Origin: Symbiodinium natans
Taxonomy: Eukaryota > Sar > Dinophyceae > Suessiales > Symbiodiniaceae
Reading direction: 5' to 3'
Assembly: GCA_905221605.1 (NCBI GenBank)
Contig: CAJNDS010002823.1
Location: forward strand, 467,001-531,000
Length of the DNA: 64,000 nucleotides
Each line of letters starts with the position of its first letter. Position 1 is the stretch's first letter. Positions 42,212 to 53,276 of this stretch are shown piece by piece. The notes under the pieces were generated by a model. The model made no database searches. It had not been told where the DNA came from and saw only the letters and a program-made list of their open reading frames with translations. Position numbers and translations under genes: made by a program.

Positions 42212-42310
42212 AGTTGTCCAGTACCTAGGGGTTTTAAAGGTTAACCTTTGGGATTATAAGGGGAAAATATTAACCCAAAAAGGTTAAAGGTTACCTACTC
42301 TACTACTAAG
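42212..42310. mobile_element. Hairpin element family G
   Basis: GTTGTCCAGTACCTAGGGGT... and ...GTTAAAGGTTACCTACTCTA, matching 38098-38207. Confidence 0.65.
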
Positions 42311-42410
42311 TACTCCCAAATCCAGCTAAGCCTTCTTGGCACATCACTGGCTGGAACTTTCGCTTTTATGTACCCGGGTCCCAAGGGAGCCTACGGTTTG
42401 AGGATGTTAA

Positions 42411-42549
42411 ACCCTAAACCCTAAACCCTAAACCCTAAACCCTAAACCCTAAACCCTAAACCCTAAACCCTGAACCCTGAACCCTGAACCCTGAACCCTA
42501 AACCCTAAACCCTGAACCCTGAACCCTGAACCCTAAACCCTAAACCCTA
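42411..42549. repeat. C-rich array with CCCTGAA sub-blocks
   Basis: Pure CCCTAAA, then CCCTGAA runs at about 42467-42500 and 42505-42533, then CCCTAAA again. Variants are clustered. Confidence 0.95.
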
Positions 42550-42726
42550 AATAGGGGACATATTCTCAACTTTCAGGGTTGAAAGACTGCGGGGTTCGAA
42601 GATAACCCGGGGCGGGCAGGTTGGGCTCACGTGCCAAAGAGGCCCCCCAAATGAAGATCCTACAGCCCTGAAATCCCTGAAGCCCTACACCCTAAACCCT
42701 AAACCCTAAACCCTAAACCCTAAGGA

Positions 42727-43250
42727 CCCGGCTCTCTCTCTCTCTCTTTCTCTCTCTCTCCCTCTCTCTGAACTTCAGAACTCCGCCCCCTGGGTCCCTT
42801 ATGAGCACTGCACTGGGTTCTCTATTTTGGAAAGGGGGGGTTATATTGCTGACATTGGTGGAATGTCTAGGGCTCCTTATACATCCTTGTGTTCCTGGGT
42901 GTATGTACTTGGTGTCTTCTTTGGGATGGCCGACAAGATGGTAGCTTCTTCATTCAGAGCTGCTGAGAGTGAACAAGGTCCCTCAAAGCCTCGGTCTTCT
43001 GCTATACTGCTATAAGCCCAAAGAGTCCTACGAGTGGGCTTTTCTTAACCCGTGCCAAGCCCTCAAAGAAAAACCTTCAAGACGCCATTGAACCTAAACA
43101 CAGGCCGCAAGGCTTGAGAAAGCTCTGGGACACAACAAAAGACCTTCGACACTACTTGGGGGATATAAGTAGGGCAACTATAATTCTGACTGTGTATAAC
43201 CTTACTTAAAGTACTTATAACCCCACTTATAAGTACCCATGAACCTTACA
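42727..43250. other. Intron-like spacer with TC microsatellite and family B copy
   Basis: TC-rich run at about 42734-42766. A 62-codon plus-strand ORF (42827-43015) has no recognisable domain, and the minus strand is also open. A family B hairpin lies at 43153-43247. Confidence 0.45.
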
Positions 43251-43355
43251 AAATTTCTTGCAAGCCCTAGAGCAGAAGCCTTGAACCATCAAAAGCAGTA
43301 TATGCTTGACCCCGCACCTTGACCAACGGACCACCTTTTAAGTGCCCCTGAAGCC

Positions 43356-44085
43356 TAACACGCACACACACAGAGACACAGACACACACACACACACAGA
43401 GACACAGACACAGACACAGACACAGACACAGACACAGACGACCCGCGCACACACAGACCCGCGCACACACACACCCGCGCACACACACACACACACACAC
43501 ACAGCCACACACACACACACACAGCCACACACACACACACACACCAGCCACACACCACACCACACCACATCACACAACACACACACACAACACACCACAC
43601 ACACACACACACACACACACCAGCCACACACACACACACCACACACACACACACAGCCACCCACACACACACACACCACCACCCCCACACACACACACAC
43701 ACCACACACACAGATCCAGCCACACACACACACACACCCACGCACCCACGCACGCACGCACGCACGCGCGCACGCACGCACGCACGCACGCACCCACCCA
43801 CCCACCCACCCACCCACACACGCTCGCACGCACGCAGGCACGCACGCACGCACGCACGCACGCACGAACGCACAGACACAGACACAGACGCAGACACAGA
43901 GACAGACACAGAGACACAGAGACACAGAGACGCAGAGGCGCAGAGACGCAGAGGCGCAGAGACGCAGAGACGCACACACACACACACACAGACACACAGA
44001 CACACAGACACACAGACACACAGACACACAGACACACAGACACACAGACACCGACAGAGAGACACACACACACACACACACTTAC
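43356..44085. repeat. Large CA-rich microsatellite block
   Basis: About 730 bp of ACACAC with CACGCACG, CACCCACC, ACAGAC and GACGCAGAGG sub-blocks. It produces 190-280-codon ORFs in several frames (His/Thr-rich and Cys/Val-rich) that are translations of the repeat. Confidence 0.95.
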
Positions 44086-44185
44086 ACACTTTTTTGCACA
44101 TACACTTACACTTACACTTGGCCACATGTACACACCTGCACTTCTCCAAAACGGGCTGAATCAGGACGAAGCCTTCATTCCTAAC

Positions 44186-44256
44186 TCTTCAGGCAGGCGG
44201 CCTTGACTATCGGCGCCTCGGATATGAAGGGCTCGTAGTCGAGATTGCCCTGCCAG
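44186..44256 (-). CDS. Leucine-rich-repeat mini-exon
   Basis: The minus strand reads GQSRLRALHIRGADSQGRLP, then EE. The SRLRALHIRGAD..GRLPEEL pattern matches a plant-type LRR (L..L.L....L.G.LP..L). Acceptor GGTCCCACAG; donor CTGAAGA|GTTAGG. It lies just right of the CA block. It is probably part of the LRR gene whose exons continue to the right edge. Confidence 0.5.
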
Positions 44257-44923
44257 CTGTGGGACCACGCGGATTTCGTGATTTCGGCGTTTGTAGGATT
44301 TGGGGTTATTCAGGGTTCAGGGTTGTTAAGGGTTTAGGGTTATTAAGGGTTTAGGGTTATTCAGGGTTTAGGGTTATTAAGGGTGTAGGGATATTAAGGG
44401 TGTAGGGTTTAAGGGTTGAAGTCTTTCCGGGATTAGGGTTCACGTGGGATTCTGCTCAGACTCAGGGGACGTGCGCGAAATCCCGCGCAACTGAGGGCGT
44501 CAGTTTTTTTGGTCGAGGAAGTGTTCTAGTCTAGGCTTTACTAGTTCATGGTTGGGATAATGTTAAAAAAATGGATCTTTATTCCTTATTGGGTTTAAGT
44601 ACCCTCAAAGATGTAACATGGTACACAACTATGACAAAGTTTAAAGGAGTTGAGGCATTCAGGGGTTAGGGTTGAGGGGCACGCAGGAAGAAATGGACAG
44701 TTTGGAGTTGAGGGCTTCGGCTCTGGGAACTCGGGTTAAGGGTTGAGGGTTTAGGGTTTAGGATTTAGGGTTTAGGGTTTAGGGCTAGAAAACATGAAAC
44801 ACGATTCCGTCCTCTTGGCCTTTCTTTTTTTTGAGGTGTTCAAAGACGGGTTCGCAAAAGAGAGCCCACCATGGTAAACGGCACACCCGGTGCCCCCCAT
44901 GTTCACAGGACGCTTTGCACTAC

Positions 44924-44974
44924 CTCTTAAGTTCGCCTCTTATTCCTATGCCGATGGCTCTACCGGGTCGGAGA
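44924..44974 (-). CDS. Candidate mini-exon (unknown, basic)
   Basis: 51 bp, reading LRPGRAIGIGIRGELK. Acceptor CCTGGCAG right after a CCCTAAACC run; strong donor TTAAGAG|GTAGTG. A pure G-rich array follows on the right (45000-45095). Confidence 0.35.
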
Positions 44975-44999
44975 CTGCCAGGTTTAGGGGGGTTTAGGG

Positions 45000-45095
45000 T
45001 TTAGGGTTTAGGGTTTAGGGTTTAGGGTTTAGGGTTTAGGGTTTAGGGTTTAGGGTTTAGGGTTTAGGGTTTAGGGTAAGTTTAGGGTTTAGGGT
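45000..45095. repeat. G-rich TTTAGGG array
   Basis: About thirteen units; the intron-terminal array on the acceptor side of the 44924 candidate exon. Confidence 0.95.
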
Positions 45096-45179
45096 TTAGT
45101 GACTGCGGGTTGCATGCTTTACGTGTAAAAGCAGAGAAGTCGGAGACGAACTCCCATGGTCGACGACCCAACCCCCGAC

Positions 45180-45296
45180 CTGAAGTCCTGCTTCTGCATT
45201 GCTCTTGAACTGCCCCCTTTTTTGAGCTTCCTCGGGTGGTACATCACTTTGACATTCCGGTGTATAGGAGATGCTCGCGGCACGCCACCCAGTTAG
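45180..45296 (-). CDS. Candidate mini-exon (unknown)
   Basis: The minus strand reads ECQSDVPPEEAQKRGQFKSN, then AEAGLQ, with a strong donor ACTTCAG|GTCGGG. The frame is open back past 45296; the acceptor is undecided. No family is recognised. Confidence 0.35.
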
Positions 45297-45487
45297 CCTC
45301 AACTCCTCCCAGCACCAACAACTTTACCCAGACTTGCGGCCAATGAACGTAAACAAAAAAACAGTGCCGGGGTCTCACATCATGCGACCCAAATTGGCCA
45401 AACACCATCAGCAGAACGGATGAACAGGCCCTGAAACCCTAAACCCTAAACCCTAAACCCTCATTGTTCTGGCGAGACCTGCCTTAC

Positions 45488-45542
45488 CGTGCAAGTCCAC
45501 TGCCAGCTTCTGGTGCCGCAGTGTGGCCACAATGGCACCTCA
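45488..45542 (-). CDS. Candidate mini-exon (unknown)
   Basis: The minus strand reads RCHCGHTAAPEAGSGLAR. Acceptor ACTGATGTGCAG; very strong donor CACG|GTAAGGCAGG. A second frame is also open. Confidence 0.35.
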
Positions 45543-45699
45543 CTGCACATCAGTCTAACCCAAAAAACAACAATCCTAAACCCCTAAACCCTAAACCCAA
45601 AAAACACAATCCTAAAAAACCGAAAAACTTCCCAAACCTCGCTTAAACCGCGCCTGTGGATCGCAGAGAGAGAGGGAGAGCCCGAGACCCCTTAATGAA

Positions 45700-46100
45700 G
45701 GACCCCCTTAGTTCCGAATCAAGACCTATAGTCTAAATAAAAATGTTTTGTATATGAATTTCTATATATATATATATATGTTTATTGATTTATTTATATT
45801 TATATTTATGTAAACAAGCGTACAAATACAAAACCTAACAACAAAAACAATACATGCTTCAATACATGGATATGTACATAGACCCTGACACTCTCCTGCC
45901 TATAAGCACATGGTGAAACTGATCCCGAGGTCGGTGCCAGCAGACATCACAGAGCCTGCGCGGCAACGTCGACATGAAGGGGCTCAGGATTCCATGTTTA
46001 AAAAGAGTACATAGATATATATGTAGCTATTATGACTATTCATATTGTTGCTTTTAAGATGTACCATACGCCACCCCAAGATCAGAACCTAGACCCAAAA
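45700..46100. other. AT-rich intron-like sequence
   Basis: TATATATG microsatellites at about 45760-45815 and 46010-46025, with unique sequence between. No gene supported. Confidence 0.5.
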
Positions 46101-46147
46101 AAACCCTAAACTAGAGCCACAAGTTCCGGACTCCGGACTGCAGTCTC

Positions 46148-46537
46148 TTAAACCGTCCAAAACCTATATCTTGAACCTTCAAACCTAAATACTGTAAACC
46201 CTGACAAAGACCCGGGGGCCCTTCCTCCGCTTGGCAACCATACTGATAGCGCAAGGGCTTTTAAAAGGACCTTCTTGGTTCCGAATGGATTCATACAGGT
46301 TTTGAAGCAAGCACGCGCACACCGCTCATAACAGACTATGGGCCCGGATCCGGGCATCAAACAAATACTGAACTCACTTTTTCGCGGGGATCTGGTCTTG
46401 ACGGAAGTGCTGCAAACCCAGATCCTAAACTTCTCAAAGCTGCTCATGTGAAGTTTTGTTTCTTGCTCGTATTCCCTGAGGAACACTCCATATTTACACT
46501 CACCAAAACCCCTATAAGGAGCCCTGTACACACACAT
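46148..46537 (-). CDS. Possible coding stretch, unrecognised
   Basis: A 129-codon open frame without repeat composition, containing LREYEQETKLHMSSFEKFRI and a Cys-rich segment CYERCARACFKTCMNPF. The start codon is not convincing and no domain is recognised. It could be a long exon, a decayed transposon ORF, or chance. Confidence 0.25.
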   Translation of the reverse strand: MCVYRAPYRGFGECKYGVFLREYEQETKLHMSSFEKFRIWVCSTSVKTRSPRKSEFSICLMPGSGPIVCYERCARACFKTCMNPFGTKKVLLKALALSVWLPSGGRAPGSLSGFTVFRFEGSRYRFWTV

Positions 46538-46719
46538 ACAAACACCAACACCTGAAGATGAGTCCCCTGCTGCGTATAGTTTTGGGGAGTCTCACGCCAT
46601 GCTCGCTTTGCGGCGAAAGAGCCCCTTGAGTGTGCGTGGGCTCCTTAGTCGTTTGGCTTCTGGGGCCAACTCGCGCTGTGTGCTAAAATCTTCAACCCGA
46701 AGCCGTTCAACCCCAAGGC

Positions 46720-47798
46720 CCTAAAACCCTGAAGCCCTGAACCCTAGAGCCCTAGAAACCCTAAAGCCCTCGAGCCCCAAAACCCTGAACCCTAAACTCT
46801 CAACCCCCCCAACAGGTTTAGGGTTTAGGGTGTAGGGTTTAGGGTTGAGGGTGTAGGGTTTAGGGTTGAGGGTTGAGGGTATAGGTTGCACAGATTCATT
46901 GGCGCACCTGCACAGCCCAGATGGTAGCAGCTCCGGAGGATCTCTCTGCTGGTTCAAAGGTTCTTAAACCCAAGAGCCAGGATTCCCCAGAAGCCTGGGA
47001 CTATCTACTCGAGTCTGCTGTTCGACTCTTCTAAAGCCTAAACTCTAAACCATCTGTGAACGTCTTCAGACATGTTTTATATTCCCAACTAGGGCTTCTA
47101 AACCCTAAACCCTAAACCCTAAACCCTAAGCCCTAAACATTAGCATGCAAACAAACAAATCCGGAAACGATGGAGTGGCGGGGGCCCTGGAGTCGCAAGG
47201 GCCCTGAAGTTCCAGGTGTCTCTGATGGCTATCCTTGAGGGGAAACCCTAAACCCTAAACCCTAAACCCCAAACCCTAAACCCTAAACCTCATGGGTGAC
47301 ATGGGTTCTGGCACTTTGCCTCAGCTTTGAGCCGTTGAATGCAGGGGCGAGAATTCAGAACGCCAAGCCCTAAACCCTAAACCCTAAACCCTAAACCCTA
47401 AACCCTAAGCCCCCCTTCCATCTCGCATCCTGCCCCGGCCATTGAGATGAGATGTTGCCGCGGCCCTTAACACCTAGCCCCCATCACCTATACACCCCAT
47501 AAACCCTGTAAACCCTGTAAACCTATGAGCCCTGTAAACCCATAAACCCTGTCAACCCCATACACCCAAGAAACCCTAAACGCCAAGACCCTGAAACTTT
47601 AGGGTGTCGGGCTTCATGGGCTTTGGGGGAAGAGTTTCTTGCACAGGGCCAAGAAATCCCAAACACCCCCCACCCCACCCCGCCTCCCGCTTCAAACTCT
47701 CCAATTAACACATGAGAAATTCTTCTCTGCCCCTTCCAAAGTCGCGCAGGAACATACGTCCTAAACAGCAACAACAAAATGCACCGAATTCGCCCCCC

Positions 47799-47829
<31 letters not shown>

Positions 47830-48060
47830 AAACTAAACCCCCAAGCCTTAAAGCCCTCAGCCCTTACCCTAAGCCCTAGACCCCCGAAACCCTAAGCTCT
47901 AAAAAACCCTCAAAGCCCTAAATCTCTAAAGAACGCCAAGGCCGGCGACTGGAGAAGTGGCTGCGCTGCCACTTCTGCGCACCTCCGCCCCTGACGCCAT
48001 GCAGTTGCAGCCCAAAGGGTCAATGAGGGTTTAGGGTTTGGGGTTGCGGGTTTAGGGTTT
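46720..48060. other. Introns with several exon-like minus islands (unresolved)
   Basis: Telomere-type arrays at 46810-46880, 47100-47135, 47245-47290 and 47369-47410 enclose open minus islands: VLNSRPCIQRLKAEAK (47300-47368), VLRAAATSHLNGRGRMRDG (47405-47470), and 47650-47760 after acceptor GCTGTTTAG (TYVPARLWKGQRRISHVLIG). Poly-C/poly-A at 47793-47832. None has a recognised motif. Confidence 0.3.
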
Positions 48061-48086
48061 GGGGTTTAGGGCTACTTGGTCCTTAC

Positions 48087-48159
48087 AAGGGTTCCGGTAT
48101 GGTAGCTTCAGGGCCCAAATGAGTGCTATGCACGTGCATGGGCCTAGAGGGCAATTTCC
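48087..48159 (-). CDS. Candidate mini-exon (unknown)
   Basis: Acceptor AGAGTACCAG; strong donor CCCTT|GTAAGGACC. Two frames are open, one reading GKLPSRPMHVHSTHLGPEAT. G-rich telomere-type repeats flank it on the left. Confidence 0.3.
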
Positions 48160-48904
48160 CTGGTACTCTTAGAACTTGATTGAAGGTTGACTTCAGGGTT
48201 TACAGAGTTTACGTCCGGAGCTTGGGGTTAGGAGGGTTTAGGGCCTGGGGTTTCCTTCAGGGCTTCGGGCTTGGGGATTTAACCCTAAACCCTAAACCCT
48301 AAACCCTAAACCCAAAACCCTAAACCCTAAACCCTAAACCCTAAACCTGGATTTTCGGGGTCCACACCCTGAATCGCTACACTGCCTACACCGTGAGCCC
48401 CATGTAACCTTAAGCGCTGGAACCCTGAAGCCCTACACCGGGTTTAGGGTTTCGGGTTTAGGGTCCTCAAGCTCTACACCCCTATGCCCTGTAAAGCCCA
48501 AAACCCTAGAAACCTTACTAAAGTCCTAAACCCAACTCCGCTTCAGCCCACAAGTGCTTCATTCCCTTTTTGCCCTGGGCCTACGCAAATCCCTGAGCCC
48601 TAAGCCTTGAACCCTAAAACCCTAAAACCCTAAACCCTAAAACCCTAAACCCTAAACCCTAAACCCAAAACCCTGAACCCCGCAAGTTGGGACCGGGGCT
48701 CTTTACCCGCAACTCCGGCGGGGTCCTGAAACCCAGGCTGGCCGGCTCGAGTAGCCCTCTGAAACTTGGCTTAGAGTTTAGGGGTTTAGGGCTTTCGGGG
48801 TTTAGGCCTTGACTATCCCGACGCTCGCTGATTGAACCCTTTGATAACTTTTATTTTTGAACCCCAAACGCTAAACCCTAAACGCTGTTGACCCTAAACC
48901 CCCC

Positions 48905-49004
48905 TACTTGAAGGTTCATGGGTAGCTGTATGCAGGGTGATAAGCTTGAAGCCCGTTACCCTACCCATAACCCCACCTTTAAGTACCCATGAACCTCCAA
49001 GTGT
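48905..49004. mobile_element. Hairpin element family B
   Basis: TACTTGAAGGTTCATGGGTA at the left and AAGTACCCATGAACCTCCAA at the right, about 100 bp. Confidence 0.75.
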
Positions 49005-49144
49005 AAACCACTGGGAGCTAGTAGTTTTCCCTCTAAGCAGACCAGCCTCAGGGGTTTAAACCCTTTAAAGCCTTGAGAGTTTGCATGTTGCCTTGCCCTA
49101 AACCCTAAACCCAAAACCCTAAAGCCCTAAGCCTCTAAGCAGAC

Positions 49145-49210
49145 CAGCCTCAGGGGCTTGCGCAAGACCGCTGTTGCGCAGCCGCACAAGTTGCAGGGCC
49201 TTGTGGCCCT
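49145..49210 (-). CDS. Leucine-rich-repeat mini-exon
   Basis: The minus strand reads GHKALQLVRLRNSGLAQAPE. ALQLVRLRNSGLAQAPE fits L.L..L.L.N..L...PE. Acceptor GAGCTTGAG; donor GAGGCTG|GTCTGC. A 23-bp piece around its left edge (CCTCTAAGCAGACCAGCCTC) is duplicated at 49033. Confidence 0.5.
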
Positions 49211-49319
49211 CTCAAGCTCTCAGGGCTCAGGGGTCTTAGATAGGTTCCTGACTCTAAACCCTAGACCCCAAACCTTAAACCCTAAACCCTAAACCCTAGA
49301 CCCTAGACCCTAAAGCCTA

Positions 49320-50030
49320 AACCCTAAACCCTTATTGGACATCCATCAAAGCACTTATGGGCACCAAAGAAGGGACCAGAACTTCGGGAACTGGCCACCC
49401 ATGTGTCTGGAGCCCTCGTTGCTAGAAGCAAAGGTTGTGCCTACGGATTCATGCACCTTCGTAGCATATAGGGCTTAGGGCTTATAGGGCTTAGGGCTTA
49501 TAGGGTTTAGGGTTTAGGGTTTAAGGTTTAGGGTTTAGGGTTTAGGCTTATAGGCTTTAGGGTTTAGGGTTTAAGGTTTACGGTTTAGGGTTTTGGCATG
49601 GTACGTTTTTTGGGACCTTAAACTACTACGAAGGGAACCCCGCGAAGACCCAACAATAGGCTAAGTAGGTACATGGGCCCTTGGGGCTTTTGTTGCTTGG
49701 AGATGGCAACTCTAAACGGCGAACGCAAGCAGCGCAACTTGGGGGCCAAACAAACTTCCATACATGCTGTGAGCTTGTGAAGAGCATGTGGTGGGTTCCC
49801 TACATTCTGGTCCCGTCTGGGGTACCTCAATAAGAGAGGCCGCCTTTATAATAAGGATCCCAAAAGGAACCAGATTTGAGAGACGTGACCATATAGTTCA
49901 CTAGACCCGGGAGTAACCTAGGAATAAAAAGGGTAGCCTTTTTGGCATTGGTTTTGAGGGGATGAAAAAGGGAACCCCAACCCTGAAAACAGGAAATAAG
50001 GGCCTACTCCCGGTCCTAGTTCTTGCTTTT
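49320..50030. other. Intron-like sequence with arrays and hairpin family D
   Basis: G-rich arrays with TATAGGGCTTAGGGC units at 49465-49590. A family D element lies at 49903-50027. An island at 49370-49440 is open on both strands (minus: SVGTTFASSNEGSRHMGGQF) and is left unresolved. Confidence 0.4.
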
Positions 50031-50509
50031 CAGCACCACCGAGGTTCCCTGGCAAGCCGTGCAAAGCCCTCATGCCAACCTAACTCCCCAGCACAAGTCA
50101 AACACAGCCCGACGCCTTGAAACAGTCCACAACCCTAAACCCTAAAAACCTGAAACCCTAAAGCCACCCCACTGCGGCGCGGGGCCGGTAAAGAGTCTTC
50201 CTGCAAACCTGGGCGTCCGGCGGACAAAGTTTGGAGGGTGTGGGGGCTTGGAGATAAACCCTAAACCCTAAACCCTAAACCCTAAACCCCCAAATCTTTG
50301 GGGCTTTGTGCTCTCTGAGCCGACACATTCTGTTGGTCCTCTAGTTCCTCATTCTGGGGCATCTAAGAATCCCCAGGCTGGCGAATGTCCAGCAGAACCT
50401 ATAAGCCCTAAGCCAGGAATTAGGGTTTAGGGTTTAGGGTTTGTGGGGTTTAGGGTTTAGGGTTTGGGGGGTTTAGGGTTTAGGGTTTAGGGTTTACGGT
50501 TTAGGGGGC

Positions 50510-50860
50510 TCTCAAGACGAAGTGTAGCTGGCATGACAAGAGAACTTACAAGGCTCGGTGATGGCTTACACCTTCGGGTTGTCTAACATATACTAGGGTT
50601 GCGCGTCTTGCTTGCCATGAACGGCGAGATGTCTGAACTCGTGATGCGGCATAAATCACCTGAACCATCCTACTAGGACTAGGAACAAAAAAAAGCTCTA
50701 GCAAAGTTCTGCAAAAAGTCGTGCTAAATCCCAAAACCCCAAAACCCCTATTCAACATATAGTTTACCCCTTCCATTCCAACGATGCAGATCAGAGGCTT
50801 TCCGCCGCATACGACAGGATCTTGTAGTGCTGAATACCCATGAGCAAGTGCAAGAGAGCC
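50510..50860. other. Unique sequence with a minus-strand open frame
   Basis: The minus frame 50546-50776 (RMVQVIYAASRVQTSRRSWQ inside it) ends near a donor-like CCGAAG|GTGTAAG. No motif is recognised; left as uncertain. Confidence 0.3.
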
Positions 50861-51371
50861 CTAAACCCTAAACCCTAAACCCTAAACCCTAAACCCTAAA
50901 CCCTAAACCCTAAACCCTGAACCCTGAACCCTGAACCCCAAACCCTAACCCCCTACTAAGGGCTCACGCCCTGGGGGACGTGGGGTTGGAGCCGCAGGCT
51001 TCCGGACTCTGGGTGTTTAGGGTGTAGGGTTTAGGGTTTAGGGTTTAGGGTTTAGGGTTAGGGTTCAGGGTAAGAAAAACACTATAGACCCCAGAGCAAC
51101 CCAGGAACAAAAAATAGGGGTGCCCTGTGGTTTAAAGGGGCTTAGAAGGGAACCTAAACCCGAAAAAAGGGGGGGGGGGGGAGGGCCTACTCTGGGCCTG
51201 GCACTGGCGTGTAGACCCTAAACCCTAAACCCCAAACCCTAAACCCTAAACCCTAAACCCCAAACCCTAAACCCTAAACCCTAAACCCCAAACCCTAAAC
51301 CCTAAACCCTGAACCCTCAGGATCCTGGGGTTCCGGGCCACAACACTCCCGAAATCTCCCCGGGAGGATCC

Positions 51372-51490
51372 ACTTGCAGGTTCATGGGTAGTTATAAGTG
51401 GGTTAGAAGTAAGGTAACCTTGTTAGTAACTTGCTATAACCGAGCTTATGGGCACTTATAACCCCACTTGTAAGTACCCCATGAACCCCC
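51372..51490. mobile_element. Hairpin element family B
   Basis: ACTTGCAGGTTCATGGGTAG at the left and GTAAGTACCCCATGAACCCC at the right. Confidence 0.75.
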
Positions 51491-51530
51491 TAAACCCTAA
51501 ACCCTAAATCCTAAATCCTAAACCCCAAAC

Positions 51531-51589
51531 CTTCTAGCATCCCATCCAGCCATGCGGCAGCTATTTGGAAGGCCCATGAGCTGGTTGTC
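51531..51589 (-). CDS. Leucine-rich-repeat mini-exon
   Basis: The minus strand reads DNQLMGLPNSCRMAGWDAR; DNQLMGLPNS is a typical LRR asparagine-to-LP segment. Acceptor GACGCGACAG; donor GCTAGAAG|GTTTGGGG, where the GT belongs to a telomere-type unit. Confidence 0.5.
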
Positions 51590-51639
51590 CTGTCGCGTCT
51601 CAGTGTTTCGGGCTTAGGGAGGGCTCGGAGGTCTTGTAA

Positions 51640-51749
51640 CCCTAAAACCCTAAAACCCTAAAACCCTAAAACCCTAAAACCCTAAAACCCTAGAACCCTA
51701 GAACCCTAGAACCCTAGAACCCTAGAACCCTAGAACCCTAGAACCCTAG
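51640..51749. repeat. CCCTAAAA then CCCTAGAA variant array
   Basis: About six CCCTAAAA units followed by about eight CCCTAGAA units. Two successive variants are each homogenised. Confidence 0.95.
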
Positions 51750-51939
51750 TGTGGATTTGAGAGCGGCTTTGGAAGCTGTGGGAGCTTGTGAGGAGGCTTT
51801 CGGCCTTCCAAGGAAGAATGGGGTTTAGGGTATAGGGTTTAGGGATTAGGTTGGTTAATTTATAAGGGAACCTTGAACCCAAAAAAAGCCAAAAGGGTAC
51901 CACTAGGCTACCAAGTCAAGGAACATCCCGTAAGTCACA

Positions 51940-52215
51940 GGACATATAGGGCCGTATGTATTTATCTCTGTATACACATTTCTAAACTTCACTGTTCATG
52001 GACTTTGCCTTGCTTTGTGTGTCTTTCTTTCTTTCTTTAATTGCTTCTTTCTTCTTTCTTTCTTTCTCTCTCTATCTCTCTCCTCTCTTTAGTTTTGGAG
52101 CGCATTGGGCTGGGGATGCTAGGGTGTGGGGCTCCCCTGCGCCCCAGCAAGCGATGCCAGAGACCTCCAACTCCGAATTGAGGACCCAAGCTGTCAATTG
52201 TCGGGTATACGGTCC
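51940..52215. other. Unique sequence with TTTC/TCTC simple repeat
   Basis: Pyrimidine-rich run at 52020-52090. The plus ORF 51998-52219 is largely its translation. The minus strand has a possible island (QFGVGGLWHRLLGRRGA), unresolved. Confidence 0.4.
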
Positions 52216-52304
52216 CTAGACCCCAAACCCCAGAGCCTAAACCCTAAACCCTAAACCCTAAACCCTAAACCCTAAACCCTAAACCCTAAACCCTAAACCC
52301 TAAG

Positions 52305-52397
52305 CGTCGAGAAGATCTCCACGCCTCCAGCCACAGCATCCGCAGCTGCTTTAACGCGGCCAGGCTGGATGGAAGGCCCTCGAGTGAGTTCTCCTGA
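52305..52397 (-). CDS. Leucine-rich-repeat mini-exon
   Basis: The minus strand reads QENSLEGLPSSLAALKQLRM, then LWLEA: a textbook LRR (N.L..LP.SL..L..L..L.L). Very good acceptor ACACTTGCAG. The donor may be GGAG|GCGTGG (GC) or further left. C-rich array left, telomere-type repeats right. Confidence 0.6.
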
Positions 52398-52708
52398 CTG
52401 CAAGTGTTTAGGGTTTAGAGTTTAGGGTTTATGGGGTTCAATGAAACCCACAGCGGGGGTTAGGACTTAGGACGCGAGGGGAACGGTCCTTCCATTGAGC
52501 TGGTGCTTTTGACATTCCATCGCCGATAAATATGATACATCACCCTTTGCATGTGAGGGATTAGGAGGATGCACGCTAAACCCTAAACCCTAAACCCCAA
52601 ACCCCAAACCCTGAACCCTAAACCCTAAACCCTAAACCCTAAACCCTAAACCCTAAACCCCAAACCCTAAACCCTAAACCCTAAACCCTAAACCCTAAAT
52701 GTGGAAAC

Positions 52709-52776
52709 CTGCGCTTGCCATGGGGTCCTGCAGGTACAGGACCTCCAGTGTCCCCAGCGCACCCAGACCTGAGTCT
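52709..52776 (-). CDS. Leucine-rich-repeat mini-exon
   Basis: The minus strand reads GLGALGTLEVLYLQDPMASA. LGALGTLEVLYLQD is a clear LRR L..L..L..L.L. pattern. Strong donor GCGCAG|GTTTCC; acceptor GCGGGGCAG or AGACTCAG. Arrays: C-rich on the left, pure G-rich on the right (52800-52905). Confidence 0.6.
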
Positions 52777-52799
52777 CTGCCCCGCTGTCCCGAAAGGCG

Positions 52800-52905
52800 T
52801 TTAGGGTTTAGGGTTTAGGGTTTAGGGTTTAGGGTTTAGGGTTTAGGGTTTAGGGTTTAGGGTTTAGGGTTTAGGGTTTAGGGTTTAGGGTTTAGGGTTT
52901 AGGGC
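52800..52905. repeat. Pure G-rich TTTAGGG array
   Basis: About fifteen units abutting the acceptor side of the 52709 LRR exon. Confidence 0.95.
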
Positions 52906-53214
52906 TGGTGAGTACCTAAGCTCCAATGCCCGAAGCCCCCAAAACAGGGGACTTTAAAATGAGAAGCCGACCTTGTAGTTTCAGGGCCGGGCTATTTTGA
53001 GCTATCGCAGTCGCTGAGCGTTCTTTTGGGTTGGGATATGATGCGAAAACACACACCCAAAGCTAGAAGCCCTGTACTGTCCCTTTACATCCTTGTAAAA
53101 CCCTATACACACACATCCTGACAGCCGGCCTTAAAGCCCTAAACCCTAAACCCTAGCCCTAAACCCTAAACCCTAAACCCCAAACCCCATATATAATCCC
53201 ACACCTGCTAATCA

Positions 53215-53276
53215 TGCGCTTCGGGGGCCCGGCTGTCTGGCAGTGTCTGCAGGCGGTTGCATTTCAGACTCAGCTC
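53215..53276 (-). CDS. Leucine-rich-repeat mini-exon
   Basis: The minus strand reads ELSLKCNRLQTLPDSRAPE, an LRR core (L.L..N.L..LP.S). Acceptor CCCTAAACCCTACAG: the telomere-type array itself runs into the AG. The donor is unresolved because the frame meets a stop before a GT (a GC donor is possible). Confidence 0.6.

Noticed and set aside
43338-44184. His/Thr-rich and Cys/Val-rich ORFs of 190-280 codons
   Set aside because: They are translations of a CA-rich microsatellite, open in several frames on both strands.
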